A stretch of DNA of 64,000 bases, from contig NC_091279.1 in assembly GCF_042100115.1 (NCBI RefSeq), positions 186,001 through 250,000 on the forward strand. The letters are read 5' to 3'. The notes under the pieces are model-generated. The model made no database searches. It saw only the letters and a program-made list of their open reading frames with translations, and was not told the DNA's origin. The translations under genes and the position numbers were made by a program. The DNA comes from Alternaria dauci (taxonomy: Eukaryota; Ascomycota; Dothideomycetes; Pleosporales; Pleosporaceae). Shown here one piece after another: positions 38,549-49,087 of the stretch (position 1 is its first letter; every line of letters begins with the position of its first letter).

Positions 38549-41080
38549 TCATGCTCCCCCAACATCCAGGTCCGCCGTGAAATCTTTGCGTATCGTCAGG
38601 TTTTCGTACTTGTCTTGGTTCTCGATAACCAAGCCTTGTTCGTTGGCTAGATGCAGCAAGCAAATGAAGCAGTAACTCGTTGAGATGTCGGCCATTGTTT
38701 GTTTCGGATACACAGCCTGCAAGCTGTTGACAACGTCGGTAAAGGTCAACGAGCCATCCACAGCTTTGTTTGCTGGATCGTCGGGGACATTGGGTTGAGG
38801 AGGCCCAGAGATCTAACAGTTGTGAGTTTGGATGCTATATGAGAGCCTTTTGTAGAACTTACACCTTCAAAACCGATACCTTTCCATAGCTCGTCCTTTA
38901 GTCGTTTCACGTCCACCTTCTTCGCGTGCTTTGCGTATTGAACGTATTCGGGCCGGAATCGTCGGCTCTGTGTCACTAGCTGTGCACCAAATGCGTCAGT
39001 CTGCGAGCTAGGTAGCATGCCGTCCATCGGTAGCGTCGCTTCGGGTGCATCGGGCGGCGGCGAAAAGTGGTCGCGAGCGTCTGCGAAAACGTCGTCGTCG
39101 TCGATAGGCCCACCGGGCATTGGCAAACCGTCGTCTTGGAAGAAGTCGGCATCGTAGTTGCCCTGCAGATCGGCAACGTCGCCCTCTTGACCCTGATTGG
39201 CCCAGTAGGCTTCATCGACGCGTGCTGGGTCTCCAGACTGTGCCTGTGCACGGCGCCCTCCCTTTCGTGAGTCCATTCGCGCTTTTGGTTTTAAAAAGAG
39301 ACGCAGTAGCTGTTTCGAGTTGAAGTGCTTGTCGTCTGGGAGAAGATTCCGCGACTTGGACTTCCATTGCGCTTTTGGTAGAGATATAGTTGAATTGGAC
39401 GTCGCGGGTGTGTAAAGCATGTCTGCTAGTGTCTGGGCCATGGGTGCGGCGAAGTCAATTTCAAAAGGCTCCCTCTCTCTACGTTTTGTTGGCGCTGTTG
39501 CCTTTGCAGAATGCTTGACTCGTGAGATACGCCAATGCTCAGGGCCTGCCCAGCTCTTGTTGAGAGCTTGATCGAAGTATGTCAGAATGTTCTCCTGTTC
39601 TTGATCACGACCGTGCATCATAGAGACGCCATACTGAGCACCAGTGCCGAGTGCACCGTCAGCGCTGTCTGGTTCCTCATCCCCTTCGAGGCCCATGGTG
39701 TAAACGCGAGCCTGGGGGTTTTGGATTGCTTGACGAACCCAGACCTCTCCGCCTTCGCCAAAGCCCGTTTCCGGAGGAAGATCGAATCCACCCACATTCA
39801 CGTCGTCGTCATCATCGAAGCCCATGGGGTTGTCGTCATCAAGAAAGAGGCCCGAGCGGTTGCCCGCTTCGTCTTGTTCGTCTTGAGCCTCATCTTGATT
39901 GGCAGAGTCATCGGGGGCGCTGAGAAAGGGAAGATGCATGGAACCATTTACATTACCGAGATCGAACGTCTTCATCGATGGACACACGTCTTGCCGGTCG
40001 AGCTGGGATAGGTCAGGGAAGTACCTGGCAGCTAGGCCAGATATGTCCACATCGATAGCGTCGGAGGCCTGGGAATGATTTTGCTGCATGTGGCCATGTT
40101 CGGGCGCTGGCGTAGCACGTGTGTCGTCGGAGGTGGCATCGTTGGCATCGTCGCTGCTGTCAAAGACGATTCTGCCTCTCCCGTCTATGGCCAGGTGGTT
40201 GAGGAGGAGACCCTTTGCTCCGCCCTCGTCAAAGTCGGCAGAGGCTTTCTTGAAGAGCGGGTCGACCGAGAACTCGAGCTCCATCTTCTTGTTCTGCAGT
40301 TGTGCAAACGAGGATGCGAGCGTGGCTTCAGCAGAGCGGGCGGCCCTCTTCTTGCGCTTCTTGTGGCCGCCCTCGCCATCCTCGCCATCCTCGCCTTCGC
40401 CGTCGTCATCGGCTTCGTCGGCACCATGGCCGTCTCCTCTCGGCTTCTTGCTGGCGTTCTCTGCGAGGCCGCTGAGGAGCTTGCCCGTGTCGGTGGCCAC
40501 GCTGTCGACCCTGCTGGTGTAGATCTTGACGCAGCCGTCGAGGGTGCAGCTCGCCTTTTGGAAGTTGACGCCGTCGCCCTCCTTGAGCAGCGACATTTCG
40601 TGAAAGTAGTCGATGAGCGCAAAGTTCCACGAGTTGTTTGCGTTGATTTTCTGCCGGGCGTGTCAGCGGTGAGCCAGCGAGTTGCGGGCGTGTGTGCCTA
40701 CGTTGTCCGTGGCCATCTTCATCCACTCCTCGAAGTTTGCCAGCAGCGGCATGACGCGGTTTCCCGGCGTTACGGCGTTGCCCGTGATGTCTGGCATGTC
40801 GTCTTGGTCCTGCGACGGCGTGCGGGGGCTGTCGTGGCCGGCGGCCAGCATTGTACGCCGTCTTGCAGGCGTCGCAGTGGCAGTCGAGGCGCGCATCGAG
40901 TTGCGCTGGGCTTCTTGTTGCGCATGGCGGCGGATGGCCTTTTCCTGCCGGTCGTCGTTGAGCGGCACCCTGGATGCAACCTGTCAGCCTTGCCCCGCGC
41001 GCCGGCCAAACTCGTGCGGCCTACTTGATGGGTGTCTTCTGCGGCGAGGGGGCCGTTTTGTACTTTGTAGCGCGCGCCAT
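38549..41080 (-). CDS. BRN1: Condensin complex subunit 2 (kleisin, Barren/Brn1/Cnd2)
   Basis: Four exons, complement(38549..38812, 38863..40650, 40702..40969, 41025..41080), give 791 residues with all junctions in phase. The N-terminus carries the condensin phosphorylated region and the Smc2-binding helix (NFEEWMKMATDNKINANNSW, NFALIDYFHEMSLLKEGDG). A long acidic middle follows. Conserved later blocks are FDLPPETGFGEGG, EHWRISRVK, EPFEIDFAAPM, LPDDKHFNSKQLLRLFLKP and YAKHAKKVDVKRLKDELWKG. The C-terminal winged helix (LTFTDVVNSLQAVYPKQTM) would bind the Smc4 head. Brn1 closes the Smc2-Smc4 ring during mitotic chromosome compaction. The start at 41080 (MARATKYKTAPSPQKTP, with SP/TP sites) is the best in-frame ATG; one 47 codons earlier is less likely. 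Confidence 0.93.
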
Positions 41081-41641
41081 GGTGCGTTGGTTGACGGTGC
41101 GGTGCTTGGTGTAGCTCATGTCATGGCCGGAGCGTTGTTTGTTTGGGCGCATCCGCGCGGGGGTTAGCGCGCTGCACGCAAAATGCCTAGACAGATCAAG
41201 ACTAGCGCGTTCAGCCTGGGAAGCTTCCATGTATCACTCATACTCCTTCCCGCATCATCTCACATCCGAGGCCATACACCCACTCTCGCAATATCACGGA
41301 CATCGGGCTATTTGCAGCCCACCGAGTCACCAAGGCCAGGTACGCGGCCGATGTCTAATCAAGCATGGTTTCCGCAGCTAAACTCTGCTTCCCCACATTT
41401 CGTCTGCCACCCTTGTCCCAATATTAATACGCCGCCCCAACTGTTTGAACCTTCGTGTTTACTCGTGACATTTTATAGCGCGGCACCCATTTTCCGTCAA
41501 TGAGGGATGAGCGGACATTATACGCAATGTGACAGCATCGCGATGCTAGGGTTGTTGGCTGCTCGACAGTATATCTTCGACTGTCTTCCTCGACCCAGCC
41601 ATTCTCAACTAACATCATCATCTTGACATCCCAACTTCGCC
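41081..41641. other. Divergent promoter region
   Basis: Lies between the starts of the condensin gene (minus) and the GH43 gene (plus). No gene seen. Confidence 0.5.
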
Positions 41642-43134
41642 ATGCGTCTTCTCGGTCTAGCAGGCCTTGGCCTGTCCGCTTCAGTTGCGAGTGCAACACT
41701 CCAGATCGTCCCCGGTGCAACCTGGACAGCAGTGCGTTGCTCCATACCCCTTCCAGACGCCAACTGACGTCGCTTCAGACAAACACAGGTCAGCACATAC
41801 AGGCTCACGGCGCCGGCATCATCAAGGATGGAGGAAAGTGGTATTGGTGAGAACGGCCGACCTGTAGCCTCAACCCGCTGCCTGTACTGACATACCGACA
41901 GGATTGGCGAGGATAAAACCAACGGAACAGCTTTTACAAACATCAACTGCTACTCTTCCACCAACCTCATTGAGTGGACTTATGAAGGTGCGCTGATCTC
42001 CCGCACTGCTTCTGGCGATACAGGGCCCAATCGTGTCATCGAGAGACCAAAGGTTATGCACAACAAGCAGACGGGCAAGTATCTTCTATGGATGCACATC
42101 GACAGCGCCAACTATGGCGAGGCCAAGATTGGCGTCGCTATTGGAGATAGTGTCTGTGGAAAGTACACATATCTGCGGAGCGAGCGACCGCTGGGCTTCG
42201 AGAGCAGAGACTCGGGCGTGTTCGTCGACGATGACGGCAAAGGTTATCTACTCACTGAAGACGTACGCTTCTCTTGCTTAACCATCACAACCAACACTAC
42301 TGACAAGAACAGCGCAGCAATGGGTTACGCATCAACGCACTCTCCGATGACTATCTCAACGTTACTAGCAATGTCTACGTCTGGAAAGAGAAATACGAAT
42401 CTCCGGCCCTCATCAAACACGAGGGTGTGTACTTCATGTTCGCTTCACAGCTGACTGGATGGAACCCAAACGACAACTACTACAGCACATCAACGACCCT
42501 CTCAGGTCCATGGTCTTCTTGGAAGAAGTTTGCAGACTCTGGATCAAACACGTACGCTTCTCAAACCACCTTCATATTGCCTGTCGGAAACGGATACGTA
42601 TACATGGGCGATCGATGGCAGAGTGAGAATTTGATGAGAAGCACGTACGTGTGGCTTCCACTCCAAATCTCCGCGACTACCGCCAGCATGAAAAACACGG
42701 TCAATTGGATTCTCGACCCCGACACTGGGGCTACTAGCTCTGGGCCTGAAGAAACCTCCTACGAAGGCGAAAGCGCAAACCTTGCCAACGGTGCCGTATC
42801 TCAAGCCTGCTCCTCCTGCTCTGGCTCAAAGGCAGCTGGGTACATTGGTGGCACCACGTCGGGATCTGTCACATTTCCCAATGTCCAGTCTTCAGCAACG
42901 ACCCGCACGACGATGAGGATCAAGCATCTTAATGGGGACAGGAGTCAAAGGTATGCAAATGTAAGTGTGAATGGAAAAACACAGAGGGTAGCGTTCCTGC
43001 CCCATGGAGGAGGTGATCCAGCGAGCTCGGTGGTACACGTCGATTTGAAGCAGGGTACAAATGAAGTCGTCATCACCGGTATCAATGGAGGCTGGGGACC
43101 AGATGTTGATAGGGTCTTTGTTCCAGTCAGATGA
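41642..43134 (+). CDS. Secreted GH43 exo-beta-1,3-galactanase with C-terminal CBM35
   Basis: Four exons, join(41642..41731, 41779..41846, 41902..42262, 42313..43134), give 446 residues. A signal peptide (MRLLGLAGLGLSASVASA) is followed by a GH43 five-bladed propeller: HIQAHGAGIIKDGGKWYWIG, TFNRVIERPKVMHN-type block (here GPNRVIERPKVMHNKQTGKY), ESRDSGVFVDDDGKGYLLTE, and KYESPALIKHEGVYFMFAS. This matches subfamily 24-type galactan 1,3-beta-galactosidases. The C-terminal 125 residues (YEGESANLANGAVSQACSSC to the end, with YIGGTTSGSVTFPNV and ITGINGGWGPDVDRV) form a CBM35-like carbohydrate-binding module. The enzyme would trim beta-1,3-galactan backbones of plant arabinogalactan proteins. All introns are 47-55 nt and keep phase. 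Confidence 0.9.
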
Positions 43135-43440
43135 GAATTGCTCGCGCCAGCAACACTCTCATTTTTCAAAGAATGAAGAGACATTTGAGGTATGGTTACA
43201 GCGATAAAGGAGGGGAATCGACCGCGAGCTTTGGAAGAGAAAGCAGGAGGCGCGTAAAGTGATTAGATACGATTCTAAGCATGAGAACCTGAGAAAAGGT
43301 TAACGGTATTTGAACTCGCAAGTTATCATATACACTTGGTGATACGAGCTGGCCTGCAGCTGCTGAACAAGCAAAGTTATATATACAGTATCTGCGTCGT
43401 TACACCATATAAAACAAGACCCGTGAAGCGACACGACAGC

Positions 43441-44177
43441 CTAAGAAATGAAGTACTTTGCCTTTACACTTCGCGCTGCAGCACCACCGCCAGCTGCCGC
43501 ACCACCGCCAGCTGCCATATTACTCATAACGAACCGAGCGGCCTCGTTCGCATTAGCGCCATAGGACAAGTGCGGCGCCAGAATGACAGCCTGGCCAGCA
43601 CAGATGAGATCGCCAGTTGCGCAGATGATTTTTGTGTTTCCGGCTGCGACATTACCGACAGGCTTGCCGTTGTTCGGGTCACCAAAGATGACAGCACTAG
43701 ACACAAAAGCCGAGTCCTGGGCACTGAGCATGTCCGCTGCATTGTGAACGAGCTGTCCACCTTGTCTAGTTGTTGTTTTGTTGGTCTTCGTGGTCCAGAT
43801 ATCCTATTGAGACTGCTTGTTACTTACGAGTAGCCCGCCATAACCAGCGTAGTGTCAGGGCATTGCGCCCTGACCTGTCCGACCATCTGCGCCATGAGCT
43901 GACTGCCGCCTTTGTCACCGCCAGCAAGGAAGCCCGGGACGTCTGCTGGGTACTGGATGCCTTGCACGGCGACGTTGGCAGCACCTCCCATCATCGCGCC
44001 GAGGGCCGTGACAAACGGTGGGCCCGCAATGCTGCCCATGTTACCGAGTTCAGTCGTGCCGCGTGCGAAAAGAACGGTCATGGCTTTGCAGCCACCGCCA
44101 TTCTTCACATCATTCTGCGTCATTGACGTGAGGGCAGCGAATGCGGTGGTTGGGAGGAGGAAGACGAAGGACTTCAT
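43441..44177 (-). CDS. Secreted cutinase (carbohydrate esterase family 5)
   Basis: Two exons, complement(43441..43765, 43828..44177), give 224 residues. The signal peptide is MKSFVFLLPTTAFAAL. Mature blocks are MTVLFARGTTELGNMGS (the conserved FARGT start of the alpha/beta hydrolase fold) and ALGAMMGGAANVAVQGIQYP. The nucleophile elbow GYSQGG gives Ser117, split by the intron. GDLIC (Asp169) and APHLSYG (His182) complete the triad. Cysteines at 165 and 172 and two earlier ones fit the family's disulfides. Cutinases hydrolyse the polyester of the plant cuticle and help penetration or saprophytic growth. A Gly/Ala-rich tail (AAGGGAAAGGGAA) follows the catalytic domain. The ATG at 44177 is chosen because it opens the signal peptide. 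Confidence 0.93.
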
Positions 44178-44184
44178 GGCTGTA

Positions 44185-44196
44185 GGGGGGGGGGGG
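44185..44196 (-). repeat. Homopolymer C12 in the cutinase leader
   Basis: Twelve G on plus (C on the transcript) lie 8-19 nt upstream of the cutinase ATG, inside the 5' UTR. Confidence 0.9.
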
Positions 44197-45449
44197 TAAC
44201 TTTGTTCCGTCAAGGAAGGGATATTAAGGTATTACAAGGATATTGCGAGTGTAGATATAAGAAGAACGGGTATCTTGAGAAATGAAAACGAGATGGATGG
44301 GCTGCTGTTCATCAAATGGAGCGAATGACATGTCTTCTTATAATCTGACCCAGCATACTACCATGGCCAACGCTGTACAATCAACCACCGCTTTTCAGAA
44401 GTTTGGATATGCAATGTACTCAGCTGTCATGTTTTCACTTGCTTTTCAAAGAGACATCAAACGTCATGCCGGACCGCATATAGCACACATACTGGCGGTC
44501 AAGGGTGTCGTGCGACATGTTATACGAGGCCTTCCATGTCGAATCGAGCTCATTGGGAACGAGATTAGGGTTAGAGCTACAGCCCAGTAGCCGCTGTCGC
44601 AGTGTACCTGGCGGGGTCTGCGACATAAAACTGCCGAGGTTCACGGGCGATGCGCAGCATGGATAGTACCAGTGTAAGTGGCCGAGGCGGCGAGCTCCAT
44701 GTAGCGGGGTTGGTGTGAAATTCTTAGCGTCGCTTCCTATCCCTGCAGTTTGATGCTTCGCTGTCCGCGTGACTTGACATCAATGCAACTTCAGACTGTG
44801 CTCAGGGCGTCCGACGTTGTATACAGACAACGCGGAAACGGTAAGCCAATCGCGTCCGACATTGATGTTCGGCTAAAATCATGTCTCATGACTCTGAGTT
44901 CTGTCGCACTGTGTCCACATCCTGTGACTGTTTCAGCAGCCCGTTCCATTTTTCCAGAACTCGAATCGTCATGCGTTCCAGAGTCAAGGCCCAGTTGCGT
45001 TCCAAACTTACGGTCGCACAGCTTCCCGGACATGTCGGCCATCTCGTGCATATGTATCGTCGCCGTCATGGATCGTTCAAGAGCCTTGGTGAGCTTGTTC
45101 AGGCGACATGGCGTCTGCTAAAGCACCGTGGCTGCCCAGGCGCCGGGGGGAGGACTCATGGCTTGACATTTGTGCCGCTACTGTGGGAGGACGCCTGTCG
45201 AGCTGATGCATCGCGTATACCTGTTGGGAAGATTCGAAAGGGCTTTGTTGCAGAAAACGCTGGCAAAGCGATGAGAAAAGGGCGACGTTGGCTACTTTGG
45301 TATTCGGCGTCACCCCACCTCTGCCCCAAGAGGAAGGTACTAGCGACTGCGATATTCTAGTTCGTAGTACTTTATATAACAACCAGCACTGCGCAAGACG
45401 AGGACCTTTGGTAGATAGTTCCAGAGAGTATTGCAAGCGAACACGCATC
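44197..45449. other. Divergent intergenic region
   Basis: This is the upstream region of cutinase (minus) and of the GNAT gene (plus). A minus frame at 44791-45069 with a GTAAGT donor is too weak to call. No repeats seen. Confidence 0.4.
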
Positions 45450-46206
45450 ATGCCTCTCCAAGTCCATCGCATTACCTCCCCCACCGACTTTGAAAAGTTC
45501 GTCGGCATACAGATTGCTGCCTTCGCCAACGGCGGTGGTATCACTTCTCTGCTCACGCCCAGTCCCATCACAGACGAGTATATCCAAAAGTCCATCGGCA
45601 AGCACGTCAAGTCGTGGAGCGAAGAAAAAGATGTTGTTTACCTCAAAGTCATTGACACCGATCTCGACGGGAAGATGATTGCAGTCGCCAAATGGCGCAT
45701 CAACGAGCAGGAGCGCAGTGAAGAAGAAGCCAAGAAGATGTATCCAGTACCTGACGAACAAGACCTAGGGCAACAAGGCTTGCTGGACTTTATGGCTTTT
45801 CTGGGTCGGGTGAGGAAAGAGTACATGGGAACGAAGCCTTTTTACTGTTAGTGCTCAGCCCAACGTACCGAAATGCTCTGCTAACGAAAAACAGTTTTGC
45901 ACATTCTCGCCACGCACCCAGACCATCATCGTAGAGGTGCAGGAGCCATGCTACTCGACTGGGGTACCAAGCAAGCGGACCGCGCAAAGCTGCCTGCGTT
46001 CTTGGAATCATCACCGATGGGCAGGCCTTTGTATGAGAGAATGGGATTCCAAGCCAAAGAGGGTGAGTTGTGGACAAACGGAATTCCTTTAAGACTGTCA
46101 CTGACTTTGTATTTCCAACGTTGCAGTGGTAACGTGGGATCTGTCGAATTACGGTTTAGAAGGTACAGATTACAGCACAGTGATGCTTCGGGAGCCCACT
46201 CTATAG
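45450..46206 (+). CDS. GNAT-family N-acetyltransferase
   Basis: Three exons, join(45450..45846, 45895..46062, 46127..46206), give 214 residues. The start is MPLQVHRITSPTDFEKFVGI. Central strands include VVYLKVIDTDLDGKMIAVAK and WRI. Across the first intron the acetyl-CoA motif reads YFLHILATHPDHHRRGAGAM (R-R-G-A-G-A at about 145-150), followed by LLDWGTKQADRAKLPAFLES and GRPLYERMGFQAKE, the C-terminal motif B. This is the common fungal GNAT layout for small-molecule acetyltransferases. The acceptor is not evident. Introns have GTTAGT and GTGAGT donors and phases fit. No targeting signal, so cytosolic is inferred. Confidence 0.85.
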
Positions 46207-46347
46207 ACAGCTCTAGGGGTTGTAGCACAAGCAATGCCAAGAATACAATGGTCAGACTTCTGATTGCAGTGAGCAGTGATACGTCCTCTGAAGACGTCTA
46301 CGCTCGCAGGCTGTCTCGAAGCCTCTCAAATACATCGGACATCTTAC

Positions 46348-47178
46348 TCACACAAGCCGTTCTTTCTCAAATCTGACTTTTACATCCAAACCTCTCCTGC
46401 TCAAGTTCTCCACTCTTCTTACAAATTCCATTTCCTTTCCTCCCTGTCCTAGCGCCGACACCCTGCCTACTCCCTCCACCATCACCTCATTCAAATCATC
46501 CATTCTATCTAGCGCTGCGAAAAAGTACTCCACATTCGCCTGACCTCCTTCGCACTCCAGAATGCTCATGGCCGGCTGCACAAGAGCGAGTGCCTTGATC
46601 TCGGAAATAGCTGGTCCTGCGCAAGCGAAGAAGACAACCGCCGTCTGTAGACCTAGAATCCTTAAAAGAAACTTTGAGCACACGTACGAAAGGCATTCAG
46701 CCCGGATCTGGCGGCAGACTCGAAAGAGAGGATGGTGCAGTACCGACGCAGCGAGATGCTCTGGTTTGGCGCAATTTACAATCGTGATGGAAGACAGATC
46801 TGGGTAGATAGCCATGGTGTATATGTGATTGCGTATCTCGCCCGGTAGTTCCAGAAACTTGTCACCTGTCTTTTGAGTCTGTATAGAGTCAGTTGTCTGT
46901 TGTACCAGAGCGCTGGGTTTGGTTACGGGCGATGCTGGCGTATTGCCGCTGAGTCGCTTGTGGCGCAACCATTTCATCATCATTATTTCTATTGTGTAGT
47001 CGTCTCTAAAGGTAGAATGGCGACGACAGATTGATGCAACTCTCCCAATGACGGAGAATGCGGGTAGGTGGGGCATATCCACATTGGGATAGCTCGCCTT
47101 GATAATCACCTGCAACGCAGCTCTTCCATGAAACCTGCAATACCGCGCAAGTATCTCCCTATGATGTTTGATTCCCAT
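46348..47178 (-). CDS. 2EXR/F-box-like domain protein
   Basis: A single frame of 276 residues; the true start may be 47178 or one of the internal Met (MMMKWLRHKRL at about residue 66). The diagnostic block is DKFLELPGEIRNHIYTMAIY, followed by HPLFRVCRQIRAECLSYVCS. This is the common fungal pattern in which an F-box-like LPxEIRxxIY motif precedes a short helical domain, catalogued as 2EXR or related. Members are numerous in fungi and mostly uncharacterised; some act as substrate adaptors. The remainder (MDDLNEVMVEGVGRVSALGQ) is charged. No membrane or secretion signal. Confidence 0.6.
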   Translation of the reverse strand: MGIKHHREILARYCRFHGRAALQVIIKASYPNVDMPHLPAFSVIGRVASICRRHSTFRDDYTIEIMMMKWLRHKRLSGNTPASPVTKPSALVQQTTDSIQTQKTGDKFLELPGEIRNHIYTMAIYPDLSSITIVNCAKPEHLAASVLHHPLFRVCRQIRAECLSYVCSKFLLRILGLQTAVVFFACAGPAISEIKALALVQPAMSILECEGGQANVEYFFAALDRMDDLNEVMVEGVGRVSALGQGGKEMEFVRRVENLSRRGLDVKVRFEKERLV

Positions 47179-47345
47179 GGATTACAATACACAGACGCGT
47201 TGCTATGGTAGAATATCCGATACAGACCCATGGCTTGCTTAGGCATTGTACCAACGCCCTTTTCACACCAGCTATGGCATGCGCATTCATATGACCCTAG
47301 AAAACAAGGAAAGACTTTGTAATGCATACAAGATCCACGCTACTC

Positions 47346-48326
47346 TTATCTCGTAATCTTTGGGGTCTCACTGATTGGGATGTCAGGTCGACCAGTCGTT
47401 CTGATTCTCTCTCGTATCAATCTTTCCATTCTGCTCAATGACCGCACCAAAGAAGTTGTTCCTTCGGTGTCACTCTTCTCAAGGTCACCTCCCTCATTCC
47501 TTTCCTCCGCATAAGCTCGGATGGTATGTCCAAGGCTGCGGCTTGGAGTCTGCAGCGCGAATGGTGAGGAGACGGAAGGGCTCTGGACTGCTGAAAACGA
47601 CGAGTCGGTATTAGTACTTGTCTCCCAGTGCCAATCTTGTTCAGCGTCAAGCTGGAGTGATTGTGCCGACTGCGATGTGAGTGGTTGTAAGGCGATTGGG
47701 CGACTGTGGACTTGTTGACTCGCAGGCCTGGAGTTGTGTTTATTACGGCGAAGGTGGAAGAAGATTCCGAATAGAGCTATAACGATTGCAAAAATTATAC
47801 CAGCAACTGGAGCCAAGTATTTGCCGTTCTCATCGAACCTGGGAAACATCAGCCTGTGATCTGAAAGATATAGAACCCGCACGTACCATTGATGCTTGCC
47901 CCGTGAGGTATTCTGGCTTGTCTCGGTTGAGGTAGGGGTTGGGAGAGTTGGGTGATCCACAAGCTTGGATGCGACCGTCGTTTCTACAGCCGCCGAACTC
48001 ACGGTCAACGTGGAGATGAATATGTTCGTCCTCGTTGGCTCTGGGCGTGTACACAGATGGATGTAGTAGCCGTGGACAATCGCATCATCCCTGTCGTTGC
48101 ATACATCGTGACAGATGACCCCACTCTCATGGAGGCTGCGCAGGGAGTCGGACTGACAGATGCAGTTTCTGTACGTGAACAGATCGGATGTCGGAGCCGC
48201 TGGCGGAAGACAATTCGCTTCAGAGACCTTGAAGATCTGGCATGACCTTGCACAAGCTGGTAGTAGGTTATAATTAAAGAAGTTTATGTCTTGATTCTTG
48301 CTCCCAGTTCTCGCGGAGGGATGCAT
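47346..48326 (-). CDS. Single-pass membrane protein with Cys-rich ectodomain (5' end uncertain)
   Basis: The frame from ATG 48326 encodes a Cys-rich extracellular part (LLPACARSCQIFKVSEANCL, YRNCICQSDSLRSLHESGV, CHDVCNDRD) resembling fungal CFEM-like ectodomains. A Thr/Ser linker, one membrane span (YLAPVAGIIFAIVIALFGIFF) followed by HLRR, and a Ser-rich cytoplasmic tail follow. No signal peptide is visible at this start, so an upstream signal exon is probable. Between HQW and FDENG lies a 54-nt segment with a GTACGT donor and a TTTCCCAG acceptor, in frame whether removed or kept. Spliced, the protein has about 308 residues; unspliced, 326. A surface sensor or adhesin role is only inferred from topology. 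Confidence 0.6.
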   Translation of the reverse strand: MHPSARTGSKNQDINFFNYNLLPACARSCQIFKVSEANCLPPAAPTSDLFTYRNCICQSDSLRSLHESGVICHDVCNDRDDAIVHGYYIHLCTRPEPTRTNIFISTLTVSSAAVETTVASKLVDHPTLPTPTSTETSQNTSRGKHQWYVRVLYLSDHRLMFPRFDENGKYLAPVAGIIFAIVIALFGIFFHLRRNKHNSRPASQQVHSRPIALQPLTSQSAQSLQLDAEQDWHWETSTNTDSSFSAVQSPSVSSPFALQTPSRSLGHTIRAYAEERNEGGDLEKSDTEGTTSLVRSLSRMERLIRERIRTTGRPDIPISETPKITR

Positions 48327-49087
48327 GGTTGGTTGTTGGTTGATCAGTGACACGGTGTGAGCTTCCTGGAAAGGTATTTCTAGCTGCGAGTCGTTTGCAT
48401 GCAGCGCATTTCCAGAACGAACTTGGTCCGGTTTCCAAGTACGCTTCACTCGCTGGTGTTTTCACGAAGCTTTACGAGCCACTCACTGTCCCTCCGCCGC
48501 ACGGTCGCAACATTTTTTCTGGCTCTACCGCTTCCATATTCCCACTCTAGGCGTTGTACATGTATTAATCGACATCGGCCCTGGCAACTGGATAATCACG
48601 AATCGATGTAGGTATCCAAGAAAAAGTAGTCGTGTAGGCGGAAGAAGACTCCAGTCTGGCAGGCTGGTTCATATGAATGACTCGGACAATGACCGACGAC
48701 TCCGGCTTCTCCGATCATTCCCAATCGCCTTGTGCTCTCTCTTGACTAGGTAGCCATTGCCGCGCAAGACTGCCCAGGTGTCTGTACATTGCATTAGTCG
48801 AGAAAGCACTGGTCGCATACAATGACAGGATATAGGGTTCGGAGTTCTTGACGTGCATAATCGAAGGCACTGCGAAGCCTTGCATGATGGCGTTGACAGA
48901 TGATTTCACGGTGTCATTGATAAGATGGTGTTGGGAGCATGTGTGCATGTTTGGGTGTAGGGTTAAGTCTTGGCGAGCACTTGCGGAGTTCTCGGGGGTG
49001 CCAAGATGACGTGGTGTTTGCATGGTTTGCATCCTCGCCAGAACTTTGCGACAGCGAGTCTCGTCAGCCACGATCAGCACCACCATA
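48327..49087. other. Divergent intergenic region
   Basis: Upstream of the membrane-protein gene (minus), possibly with its missing signal-peptide exon, and of the next gene (plus). A GTGAGT donor follows a short ATG frame at about 48490-48545 on minus, but no clear signal peptide can be read. Confidence 0.35.

Noticed and set aside
40075..41028. 317-codon open frame on plus
   Set aside because: Antisense of the condensin Brn1 exons; low-complexity Val/Ala/Leu composition.
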